Assembly: GCA_031270205.1 (NCBI GenBank)
Contig: JAISYA010000251.1
Span: 1-19,615 of the forward strand
Length of the DNA: 19,615 nucleotides
Source: Treponema sp.
Lineage (GTDB): Bacteria > Spirochaetota > Spirochaetia > Treponematales > Breznakiellaceae
Direction of reading: 5' to 3'
Shown: piece after piece, positions 1 to 7,112 of the stretch
Numbering within the stretch: position 1 is the first letter of the stretch
Layout of the letters: every line of letters begins with the position of its first letter
The notes under the pieces: generated by a model
Told to the model about the DNA's origin: nothing
What the model saw: the letters and a program-made list of their open reading frames with translations, nothing else
Databases searched by the model: none
Translations under genes and position numbers: made by a program

Positions 1-447
1 CAGGCAGGACAGCGCCACCAGCTTCACATCGGGATGTTCCTTAATCGCCTCGATGAACTTGTCCACCGCCACGTCAACCCCCAGATCGATGATCTCAAAA
101 CCGGTGCTCTCTATCATCAGCGCTACCAGGTTCTTGCCGATGTCGTGCAGGTCTCCGTGTACCGTACCGATGATGCACTTGCCCAGACTCAGGCTCTCTT
201 TGTCCGTCAGCTTGGGCTGCAAGACCGCCACGCCTTTTTTCATGGCCCGCGCGGCCACCAGCATTTCAGGGACGAAAATCTCGGATTTCTGGAACTTTTC
301 GCCCACAATGCCCATGGCGTTGATCATGCCCTCGTTGAGGATTTTTATGGGATCGATACCCTCGTTCAGGGCCTCCGTTACCAGCCCCTCGATGATTTTG
401 GCCTTCCCGCCCTGCACTGCCTGGGCAATTTCTTCAATCTTTGACAT
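1..447 (-). CDS. Corrinoid (cobalamin-binding) methyl-carrier protein, 3' part cut by window edge
   Basis: My reverse-strand translation gives 149 residues that run off the left edge. Residues 1-80 match the helical cap found in methionine-synthase-like corrinoid proteins. Residues 88 onward start the Rossmann-type B12 domain. The DxHxxG motif is present as GDLHDIG, with Asp99, His101 and Gly104, so His101 should be the lower axial cobalt ligand. Such proteins carry a methyl group between a substrate-specific methyltransferase and a second methyltransferase acting on tetrahydrofolate or a thiol (family knowledge, MtbC/MttC type). Family members are about 210 residues, so roughly 60 are missing. 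The ATG at 445-447 is preceded by AAGGAG in gene direction (452-457). The substrate cannot be told from this fragment; partner methyltransferases would be expected beyond the left edge. The gene is divergent from the dehydrogenase gene. Confidence 0.9.
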   Translation of the reverse strand, partial: MSKIEEIAQAVQGGKAKIIEGLVTEALNEGIDPIKILNEGMINAMGIVGEKFQKSEIFVPEMLVAARAMKKGVAVLQPKLTDKESLSLGKCIIGTVHGDLHDIGKNLVALMIESTGFEIIDLGVDVAVDKFIEAIKEHPDVKLVALSCL

Positions 448-573
448 ACGCTTCTCCTTACCATAAAATGTATCCGGTTTTAGGGATCTCCGGTTTTTCC
501 CGCAACAGGGATATGTACTGACCGGGCCGCGGGCGCTTCCCGGCGGTTACCATAGAGCATCTTATCATCATTG

Positions 574-582
574 TGCTATAAT
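574..582 (+). promoter_or_regulatory. Extended -10 promoter of the dehydrogenase gene
   Basis: TGCTATAAT is a perfect extended -10 element (TGn plus TATAAT at 577-582). No good -35 hexamer lies 16-18 bp upstream, which is normal for extended -10 promoters. Transcription would start near 589, giving a leader of about 65 nt before the ATG at 654. Confidence 0.55.
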
Positions 583-596
583 TGTAAAGCAATTAT
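578..596. promoter_or_regulatory. Operator-like inverted repeat over the -10 and start site
   Basis: ATAATTG (578-584) and CAATTAT (590-596) are perfect 7-bp inverted halves around a 5-bp centre. The dyad covers most of the -10 element and the predicted transcription start, where a dimeric repressor would block initiation. The symmetry is seen directly; the regulatory role is inferred and no regulator gene lies nearby. Confidence 0.4.
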
Positions 597-607
597 TGAC
601 GGACGGA

Positions 608-622
608 GGAGAAAATTTCTCC
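608..622. repeat. Short palindrome in the 5' leader of the dehydrogenase gene
   Basis: GGAGAAA and TTTCTCC are perfect 7-bp arms around a single A. In RNA the near-absent loop makes a stable hairpin unlikely, so a DNA-level binding site is more plausible than an attenuator. It lies 20 bp before the Shine-Dalgarno sequence AAGGAG (641-646). Confidence 0.35.
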
Positions 623-653
623 GGCGCGAATAACACAGCGAAGGAGCATAATC

Positions 654-1733
654 ATGGCAAATTACAGGCATATTGACACCGAAAAGGCGCGGCGTTTCTG
701 CGAGCGAATTTTCCGCAGTTACGGATTCACAGAGGAAGAAAGTCAGACCATTACCGACGTGCTGATTAGGGCCGATTTGTACGGCATTGAATCCCACGGC
801 ATGCAGCGGCTGATACGCTACCATAACGAGATAGGTTCCGGCTATGTGGATGTGCGGGCAAAGCCGGAAATAGTGCACGAGACGGGCATTTCCGCGGTTA
901 TTGACGCCCGCAAGTGGGCGGGGCAGCTAGCCGCCGTTCAGGGCATGAAACTGGCCATAGCAAAAGCCCGGTCCGCGGGCTGCGGCATGGTGTCGGTGCG
1001 CAACTCAAACCACTACGGCATCGCCGGCTATTACAGCGGCATGGCTGTGGAAGCGGACCTCCTGGGAATCTGCATGACCAATTCCGAGGCCATCAGCGTG
1101 CCCACCTTTGGCCGGCAGGCCATGATCGGGAGCAACCCCATAGCCGTAGCAATGCCCGCCGATCCGGTTCCTTTTTCGTATGACGCGGCCACCACCGTGG
1201 TCTCCCGCGGCAAACTTGAGATTTACAACAAGAACGGCAAGGCCCTGCCGGACCAGTGGGCCCTGGGCGCCGGGGGCAATCCCAGCGACAACGCCGCCGA
1301 AGTGCTGCATAACATCATCCATAAACTGGGCGGCGGCATAGCCCCCCTGGGCGGCGCGGGCGAATTGAACGGCGGCCACAAGGGCTACGGCCTGGGCCTT
1401 GTCGTCGAGATTTTTACCGCCGTTTTTTCCGGGGGCCTCAACTCCAGCCATGTGAGCGTAACGCCGGGACTAAACGGCATCTGCCATTACTTCATGGCGG
1501 TGGACTATGGGCTTTTCGGCGACAAACAGGCGATAAAGGCGCGGCTGTCCGCCTTTTTGCGGGAACTGCGGGAAGGCAAAAAAGCCGAAGGGCAGGAACG
1601 CGTTTACACCCACGGCGAGAAAGAAGCAGAAATGATGGCCGCCCGCCTTAACGGCCAAATTCCGGTGAACGAAAAAACTCTGGAGGAAATGCGGGCGATT
1701 GCCGCCGGGCAGAAAGTGGACTGGGAGTTTTAG
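654..1733 (+). CDS. Malate/L-lactate dehydrogenase family (Ldh2-type) NAD(P)-dependent oxidoreductase
   Basis: The 359-residue product has the usual length and motifs of the Ldh2/MDH2 family, which is not homologous to classical lactate or malate dehydrogenases and reduces or oxidises 2-oxoacid/2-hydroxyacid pairs with NAD(P)(H) in the cytosol. Visible motifs are GIESHGMQR with the likely catalytic His48, NSNHYGIAGYY (His120), MTNSEA (141-146), GSNPIAVAMPA (159-169), and a glycine-rich GGHKGYGLGLVVEI segment near the C terminus. Family members act on malate, lactate, ureidoglycolate, 2,3-diketogulonate or sulfolactate, so the substrate is left open. The ATG follows AAGGAG (641-646) at 7 nt. 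The neighbours are a divergent corrinoid protein gene and, 26 nt downstream, the transglutaminase gene; neither points to a pathway. Confidence 0.9.
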   Translation: MANYRHIDTEKARRFCERIFRSYGFTEEESQTITDVLIRADLYGIESHGMQRLIRYHNEIGSGYVDVRAKPEIVHETGISAVIDARKWAGQLAAVQGMKLAIAKARSAGCGMVSVRNSNHYGIAGYYSGMAVEADLLGICMTNSEAISVPTFGRQAMIGSNPIAVAMPADPVPFSYDAATTVVSRGKLEIYNKNGKALPDQWALGAGGNPSDNAAEVLHNIIHKLGGGIAPLGGAGELNGGHKGYGLGLVVEIFTAVFSGGLNSSHVSVTPGLNGICHYFMAVDYGLFGDKQAIKARLSAFLRELREGKKAEGQERVYTHGEKEAEMMAARLNGQIPVNEKTLEEMRAIAAGQKVDWEF

Positions 1734-1759
1734 TTACGGAACATTGGTATAAGCGTTTA

Positions 1760-4700
1760 ATGAGGGGGGAAGTCTCCCCCCCCGCTCCATCCCCGCCTTC
1801 GGCGGGTATTCCGCTTCCCCCCTCTGCGGGGGCTATCGCCCCCGCAACGCCCCCGCCCGCTTTCGTTCTCCGTTCCCTGGCCCTGTGCGCGATCCTCTGT
1901 CAGTTCCGCCTTGCCGCCGCTGATCTGGCGGACACGCCGGTTTTTATTGCCGCCCTCTTTGCCGCCTTTGCCACGGCGCTGTTCCTTGCAAGGCCGCGCT
2001 CCGGCAGCGGAAAAGCCGGTCCTCTGGCCGCCCTTGTTTCCATCGGCCTCATACCCTGGATTGCCCGGGCCTTCGTCGCCCTGCCCCGGTTTTTTATTCC
2101 CGGCAGTACCGGCTCTGTGGCGGTTACGCTTGATTCCCTGCTTCTCAACCTGGACCGCAATAATTTTGTTTCGCTCATTCCCTTTTACTGGGCCGCGGCC
2201 ACCAGCTGGTTTTCGATCCGCTCCCGCAGGGCCTTGAGGGCCGCCGTAATAGCCGACGCGGCCCTGCTGCTGGTGGTGTTCAGCATCGCCCCCACCGCGG
2301 ATATAGCGGCGTACCGCTGGCCCGTGGTGATGATCTCCGTGTTTGCGGGCATTGTTTTTGTGCAGGCCCTGGCCCTGCTTTTTTCCCTGCCGGCGGAAAC
2401 GCGGCTGCGGAAAAGCGAGGCAATCCCCGCGGCGGCGGCGTTTCTGGCGCTCGTGATCCTTGGGGGAATACTTTTTCTTAAACCTTCACAGGAGCGGGCG
2501 GTTGAGAAAGGCGGAGGCCTCCTGGAACCAAAGCTCTTTAGTTTTGATTTTTCCCGGTTCCTCAGGCTGGACTCCGAAATCAGCATGAATGACGATCTCG
2601 TTCTGATCGTGAAAAAAGACGGCGGCGATGATCATTATTTGCTGCGGAGAGCGGTACTTTCAGGCTACAGCCGCGGGCGGGGTTTTTTCAGAATTGAGGA
2701 ACTTGACGAGCGGACACACCCGGAGCGTCTGCCCGGCCGGCCGTCCCGCCTGTCCGGCAGGCCGGCGCAAAGCGTGGAACAGGCCGATTTGCGGGACGAA
2801 AGCGCCGCGTCTCAAGCGGCGCGGCTTTTGAATCAGGTGTACTATCTGGTGAATTTTGACTCCTCGGCGTTTATCGGCATGAATGAGCCGGTTTCGGTTA
2901 CCCCCTATGAAACCTGGGACGCCTCTTCCTTCAGCTCCGCCTACGCGGTGGAAAGCCTGGTGAACGATACCGCGCTTGCGGAACTTTCCCAATCCGCCGC
3001 GTGGCCCGGCGCGGCGGCCCTGGGCTTGAGCGAAAATGAATTCAAGATATACACCGACTACGGCGGAGACGAGCGGATTCGCGCATACGCCGGGGAAATT
3101 ACCCAGGGGCTGGAGCATTACGGTGATAAGGTGAGGATGATTCACGATTGGCTCAAGTACGGCGAATACCGCTACAGCCTGAAACCCGGCATTGCCCCGG
3201 ACGGAGATCAGCTTGGCTGGTTTCTCTTTCAGTCAAAAAAAGGTTACTGCTCCTATTACGCTTTTGCTATGGCGCTGCTGCTCCGTTCCCTGGGAATCCC
3301 CGCGCGGGTGGCGGCGGGCTTTTTCATCGATCCCGCAGCCAACACGTTTGATTATTACCCGGTCCGCTCGGACATGGCCCACGCCTGGGTCGAGGTTCCC
3401 TTTCCCGGTTACGGCTGGCTCGAGTACGATCCCACTTCGGAAGATCTTGCCGAGGGCGAGGATTACCGGTTCTCCGCCGGGGCGGACCCGGAGCTTTTTG
3501 AAAAGCTGATGCGGGAAATTCTGGAAAACCGTTCGCGGTTACGCGCAAAGGAAGGGCGGGAGGGAGCGGACGCCCCGGCAAACATACAATCTCTTGTACA
3601 GTCCGCAGCGGCGCTGTTACGCGATTATTCACCGCCGCTGCTGCCGATCCTGCTCGCCGCGCTTTTTATCTATATCCGCTGCGGCCCTCTCATCGCCTCG
3701 GCGCTGCGCCGCGACAAGCGGAAAAAAGCAATCCGTCTCTGGAAACACGCGCTGCGGCGGCTGAATCTGGCGGGCCTGAAAAGAGCGGCGCAGATCCCCG
3801 AGTCAGAATGGGCTTTGCGTATGGATCAATATATCGGGGGAATTTATGCTCTGTACCAGGGTATGGCGGCGGCCCGTTTCGCCCCCGCCTATACCGCGGA
3901 CGATTTCACCTCACAGCAAAACGCCTACCGCACATTTTCCGCCGCCTACGGAAAAAAGATTTCCCGCTTGCGGCGCTTCGCGGCATGGGCGCTTCCCCCC
4001 CTCGCGCTGATCCCCGGCCCCGCGAAAAGCCGCCGCGGCATCCCGCCGCTTCTTGCGCTGCTGATTTTTCTCGCGCTTGCCGGCTCCGAAACCAAAGCCC
4101 AGGACCAGGGGAACACTTTTTCCGCCGCGGATGAACTGTATATGGACGCCACCGAAGCGGAATTCGCCGAATTCTGGGAGCGGGCGATAGAACTTTTCAA
4201 CGAGGGGAAAACCCGCTATCCTGACGATCCCCGCTTCCCCTGGGCGCTGGGTAATCTCTACTACGGCCGCTCCCTCTACGGCTTTGCCCTGGAGGAATAT
4301 CGCGGGGCGGAAGCGCTCGATCCCTATAACACCTATATCCTCTTGCGGCTTGCCGAAACGGCCGCTTACCTTAACCGCGATCAGGAATCGGCGGCGTACT
4401 ATGAACAGGTTCTCGCGCTCGACCCGGATAATAAGGAAGCCGCCGGCAGCCTGGGCTGGATGTACTACAAGGTCCACCGCCTGGCGGAAGGCGAGCGGCT
4501 TCTGCTTGATGCCCTTGAGCGTTTCGGCGACGATCCGGATTTGTCCATGACTCTGGGAACGGTCTATTCGGACATGTACCGCTACGACGAAGGAAAGTAC
4601 CGGTACGGACAGGCGATAGATCAGGGGGAAGCCCTGGACGACCGTTTTTTTACCGCGGTGGCCTACTACAATCTTTCGATTTTGGAATCCCGCTTCTACC

Positions 4701-5839
4701 ATTTCGACGCCTCGCTGTCCGCGACTAACGCTTCCCTGAACACCCTGAACCGCGCCTCCGGGCGCCTTGCCCGCGGGGAACTCTATCTGCGCCGTCTTGA
4801 TTTGAAACAATCCCAGCGGGATTACGAAGCGGCCTACGAGCTTGACACTTCCCCTTTGGCGAAACTCAATCTGGCCCAGGTCTACCAAATATCAGGCCGC
4901 CTGGAAGAGGCCCGCCTTTACGCGGAAGACTGCCTCAAGGCGGGCGATCTTTCCTGGATGCTCCACTACGGCATAGACCCCGACCGTTACAAGAGGGATA
5001 TCCACGAAATTCTCTATAAAACTTACGCGGGGCTGGCCCGCGCGGAGCGCCTGACGCCCTGGGGACGGGCGGGTGAAAAAATCCGCTCTTTTTTCCGCGG
5101 CGTTTCCTACCGCTTCAGGGCCGCGGTCCACGATCTGTTCTACCGGAAATACAGCCTTGCCGCGGCGGACGCTTACGGTAATGAGACATACGGAGGCGCG
5201 CCTCATATCGAGATGTTAATCCAGTACTACAACGCCTTTGAGCGCTATCCCCGCCGCGCTCTTCCCTATCTCCGCAAGGCGCGGGACTTTGAATCTTCAC
5301 GCATTCCGGCGGCCGCCCCTTCCTACGATCTTGAGGAAGGGCTTCTGTTAAAAGACGCGGCTCTGCTGGAAAAGGCCTTTACCAATCTTGACCCGCTTTG
5401 GGAACGGGAATTGATCTCCCGGTGTTACCGGGAATTCGCCCGCAGCGGAAAGGCCGCGCGGCGCGGCGCGGCGGAGGAACTCTTCGCCCTCAATCCGGGC
5501 GCGCTGAGGCAGGCGGGCATAAGCCTGCCGCTGGAGATCCGCGTAGATTTAAGCGGCGCGCCGGATTTCCCCCGCAATGAAAAGCCGCTCCTTAAGGCCC
5601 TCGCCAAAGCGGGATTCCGGCGGGCGGCCGCGGGAAACGCAAGCTCCCCGGCGCGCTTTACCCTGAACATACATGTAAGCGGTTCGGCGGCCGCCGGCTT
5701 CACCGCTTCCTGCGAGCTTACCGACACCGAAGACACGGCCAAAGCGCGGCGCCATTCCCTTCCCCTGCGCTCCCTTTCCGGCGCGGACCTTGCCGATTTT
5801 GCCCGGGCCCTGGGCGGCGCGGTGTTCACGGTGGAGTAA
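1760..5839 (+). CDS. TgpA-like membrane transglutaminase fused to a TPR domain
   Basis: This 1359-residue protein joins two modules. Residues 35-240 hold about seven hydrophobic segments. Residues 241-622 form an extracytoplasmic region with a transglutaminase core whose triad is Cys497 (KKGYC), His541 (HAWVEV) and Asp557 (EYDPT). A further membrane helix lies at 625-643, followed by a basic region (644-735) placed like DUF4129 of TgpA proteins. A second, signal-peptide-like hydrophobic stretch (760-777) then leads into tetratricopeptide-like repeats (about 780-1090) and an unrecognised C-terminal domain (about 1255-1359). TgpA homologues are usually about 650-750 residues, so this one is about double. 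The family cleaves or crosslinks protein or peptidoglycan substrates outside the membrane; the target here is unknown. Start choice is weak: the ATG at 1760 has no good ribosome-binding site and residues 3-29 are encoded by hairpin DNA, but no later ATG, GTG or TTG precedes the first membrane segment. Confidence 0.85.
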   Translation: MRGEVSPPAPSPPSAGIPLPPSAGAIAPATPPPAFVLRSLALCAILCQFRLAAADLADTPVFIAALFAAFATALFLARPRSGSGKAGPLAALVSIGLIPWIARAFVALPRFFIPGSTGSVAVTLDSLLLNLDRNNFVSLIPFYWAAATSWFSIRSRRALRAAVIADAALLLVVFSIAPTADIAAYRWPVVMISVFAGIVFVQALALLFSLPAETRLRKSEAIPAAAAFLALVILGGILFLKPSQERAVEKGGGLLEPKLFSFDFSRFLRLDSEISMNDDLVLIVKKDGGDDHYLLRRAVLSGYSRGRGFFRIEELDERTHPERLPGRPSRLSGRPAQSVEQADLRDESAASQAARLLNQVYYLVNFDSSAFIGMNEPVSVTPYETWDASSFSSAYAVESLVNDTALAELSQSAAWPGAAALGLSENEFKIYTDYGGDERIRAYAGEITQGLEHYGDKVRMIHDWLKYGEYRYSLKPGIAPDGDQLGWFLFQSKKGYCSYYAFAMALLLRSLGIPARVAAGFFIDPAANTFDYYPVRSDMAHAWVEVPFPGYGWLEYDPTSEDLAEGEDYRFSAGADPELFEKLMREILENRSRLRAKEGREGADAPANIQSLVQSAAALLRDYSPPLLPILLAALFIYIRCGPLIASALRRDKRKKAIRLWKHALRRLNLAGLKRAAQIPESEWALRMDQYIGGIYALYQGMAAARFAPAYTADDFTSQQNAYRTFSAAYGKKISRLRRFAAWALPPLALIPGPAKSRRGIPPLLALLIFLALAGSETKAQDQGNTFSAADELYMDATEAEFAEFWERAIELFNEGKTRYPDDPRFPWALGNLYYGRSLYGFALEEYRGAEALDPYNTYILLRLAETAAYLNRDQESAAYYEQVLALDPDNKEAAGSLGWMYYKVHRLAEGERLLLDALERFGDDPDLSMTLGTVYSDMYRYDEGKYRYGQAIDQGEALDDRFFTAVAYYNLSILESRFYHFDASLSATNASLNTLNRASGRLARGELYLRRLDLKQSQRDYEAAYELDTSPLAKLNLAQVYQISGRLEEARLYAEDCLKAGDLSWMLHYGIDPDRYKRDIHEILYKTYAGLARAERLTPWGRAGEKIRSFFRGVSYRFRAAVHDLFYRKYSLAAADAYGNETYGGAPHIEMLIQYYNAFERYPRRALPYLRKARDFESSRIPAAAPSYDLEEGLLLKDAALLEKAFTNLDPLWERELISRCYREFARSGKAARRGAAEELFALNPGALRQAGISLPLEIRVDLSGAPDFPRNEKPLLKALAKAGFRRAAAGNASSPARFTLNIHVSGSAAAGFTASCELTDTEDTAKARRHSLPLRSLSGADLADFARALGGAVFTVE
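1764..1845. repeat. Cluster of three perfect hairpins at the 5' end of the transglutaminase gene
   Basis: There are three successive stem-loops. In the first, GGGGGGA (1764-1770) pairs with TCCCCCC (1775-1781). In the second, CCCGCC (1792-1797) pairs with GGCGGG (1801-1806) over loop TTC. In the third, GCGGGGGC (1826-1833) pairs with GCCCCCGC (1838-1845) over loop TATC. The encoded peptide is low-complexity Pro/Ser/Ala and unlike the rest of the protein. The arrangement resembles a REP-like or MITE-like palindromic element that has become part of the reading frame; that origin is inferred. Confidence 0.85.
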
Positions 5840-5946
5840 GGGCAAGGCAAAAACAGTTACTTCCAATCGCGGAGAAATCACTAAAGTTGTAGAAAGTGAA
5901 ACCGGACCAGATGTCCCGGGTACATGCTTTTGCCCTGGCCGTGCTA

Positions 5947-5974
5947 TTGACACTTAATCAAATCAGGATATACA
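5947..5974 (+). promoter_or_regulatory. Sigma-70-type promoter of ddl
   Basis: A perfect -35 TTGACA (5947-5952) is followed after 16 bp by a -10-like TATACA (5969-5974), which matches four of six consensus positions. Initiation would fall near 5981, about 20 nt before the TTG start. Between the transglutaminase stop (5837-5839) and this promoter I see no gene or convincing terminator. Confidence 0.6.
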
Positions 5975-5988
5975 ACGTAAAGAATAAT

Positions 5989-5994
5989 AGGGGG
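5989..5994 (+). promoter_or_regulatory. Ribosome-binding site supporting the TTG start of ddl
   Basis: AGGGGG ends 5 nt before TTG (6000-6002). There is no in-frame ATG or GTG nearby upstream, and the Ddl family motif begins only a few residues later, so the TTG is the best start. Confidence 0.65.
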
Positions 5995-5999
5995 AATCA

Positions 6000-7100
6000 T
6001 TGGGGAAAAAAATAGTCGTGGGTATTCTCTTTGGCGGCAAGTCCGCTGAGCATGAGGTTTCCCTGCAATCAGCCAAAAATGTGTATGACGCCATTGACCG
6101 GAGCAAGTTTGAGCCGGTACTCATCGGCATTGATAAATCCGGGCGCTGGCTCTTAAACGACGAATCCCGTTTTCTGCTGAATTCAGGTGATCCCAGGCGG
6201 ATCAGTTTGAATCCCGGCGGCGAGCCTGTGGCCCTGGTTCCCGAAAGCGCCGGATTACTCTCCGGCCTGGACGGTGCGGGGTACGCCGGCCCGGGGCGGC
6301 TCGATGTGGTTTTTCCGATTCTTCACGGTCCCTTCGGCGAGGACGGCACGGTACAGGGACTGTTGAAACTGGTGAACATTCCCTTTGTGGGGCCGGGAGT
6401 TCTGGGCTCCGCCGTGGGCATGGACAAAGACGTGATGAAGCGGCTGCTCAGGGACGCGGGGATTCCGGTGGGGAAATTCCTGGGGTTTCAGTCCCACAGG
6501 CCGGTTCCCGCGTTTGCCGAAGTTTCAGGCGTTCTGGGGCTGCCTTTTTTTATCAAGCCGGCGAACATGGGTTCCTCGGTGGGGATCAGCAAGGTGCATG
6601 ATGAGGGGGAATATTCCGGCGCGGTAAAAGACGCTTTTCAGTACGATACCAAGATCATCGCGGAGGAATTTGTTCCCGGCCGGGAACTGGAGTGCGCGGT
6701 GCTGGGCAGCGAAGAACCGGCCGCGTCGGTTCCGGGGGAGATTATCTCCTCGCATGAATTTTATTCCTATAATGCGAAATACCTTGATGAAAAAGGGGCG
6801 GCGCTGAATATCCCCGCGAATATCCCCGAAGAAACCCAAAAGCGGGTGCGGGAACTGGCGATCAAAACTTTTCAGGCGCTCTGCTGCGAGGGGCTTTCCA
6901 GGGTGGATTTTTTTCTTAAAGAGTCAGGAGAGCTTGTCGTCAACGAGATCAACACCATGCCGGGTTTTACCAGGATCAGCATGTACCCGAAACTGTGGGA
7001 AGCCTGCGGCATCGGCTATACGGAGCTTATCAGTCGCTTAATAGATCTGGCGATAAGACGCTTTGAAAAAGAGCGCGCCTTAAAGACCAGCGTTGTGTAA
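6000..7100 (+). CDS. ddl: D-alanine--D-alanine ligase
   Basis: This 366-residue ATP-grasp ligase joins two D-alanines to make the dipeptide used for peptidoglycan precursors in the cytosol. Family motifs appear in order: GGKSAEHEVS (12-21), HGPFGEDGTVQG (109-120), MDKDVMK (141-147), IKPANMGSSVGISK (185-198), EEFVPGRELECAV (222-234), the omega-loop SYNAKY (256-261), SRVDFF (300-305) and VNEINTMPGFT (314-324). The metal-binding residues Asp303, Glu316 and Asn318 are present. Tyr257 in the omega-loop fits a D-Ala-D-Ala rather than a D-Ala-D-lactate ligase (family knowledge). The gene has its own promoter and a TTG start and converges on the signalling operon. Its TAA sits in an inverted repeat with the stop codon of the opposite gene. 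No sign of truncation is visible. Confidence 0.97.
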   Translation: MGKKIVVGILFGGKSAEHEVSLQSAKNVYDAIDRSKFEPVLIGIDKSGRWLLNDESRFLLNSGDPRRISLNPGGEPVALVPESAGLLSGLDGAGYAGPGRLDVVFPILHGPFGEDGTVQGLLKLVNIPFVGPGVLGSAVGMDKDVMKRLLRDAGIPVGKFLGFQSHRPVPAFAEVSGVLGLPFFIKPANMGSSVGISKVHDEGEYSGAVKDAFQYDTKIIAEEFVPGRELECAVLGSEEPAASVPGEIISSHEFYSYNAKYLDEKGAALNIPANIPEETQKRVRELAIKTFQALCCEGLSRVDFFLKESGELVVNEINTMPGFTRISMYPKLWEACGIGYTELISRLIDLAIRRFEKERALKTSVV

Positions 7101-7112
7101 GATTACACAACG
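7091..7112. repeat. Perfect inverted repeat holding both convergent stop codons
   Basis: CGTTGTGTAA (7091-7100) and TTACACAACG (7103-7112) are exact reverse complements separated by GA. A G-U and an A-U pair could extend the stem to 12 bp in RNA. The left arm ends in the ddl TAA; the right arm begins with the stop codon of the opposite kinase gene. It could act as a bidirectional transcript end, but neither side has a T-tract and the 2-nt loop is too tight for a classic intrinsic terminator. Confidence 0.75.

Noticed and set aside
3911..4888. Minus-strand open frame of 325 codons inside the transglutaminase gene
   Set aside because: It is antisense to the TPR-coding region and has no recognisable domain or ribosome-binding site.
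5838..5936. Intrinsic terminator after the transglutaminase gene from AGGGCAA and TTGCCCT
   Set aside because: The arms are only 7 bp, about 84 bp apart, and no T-tract follows, so a functional hairpin is unlikely.
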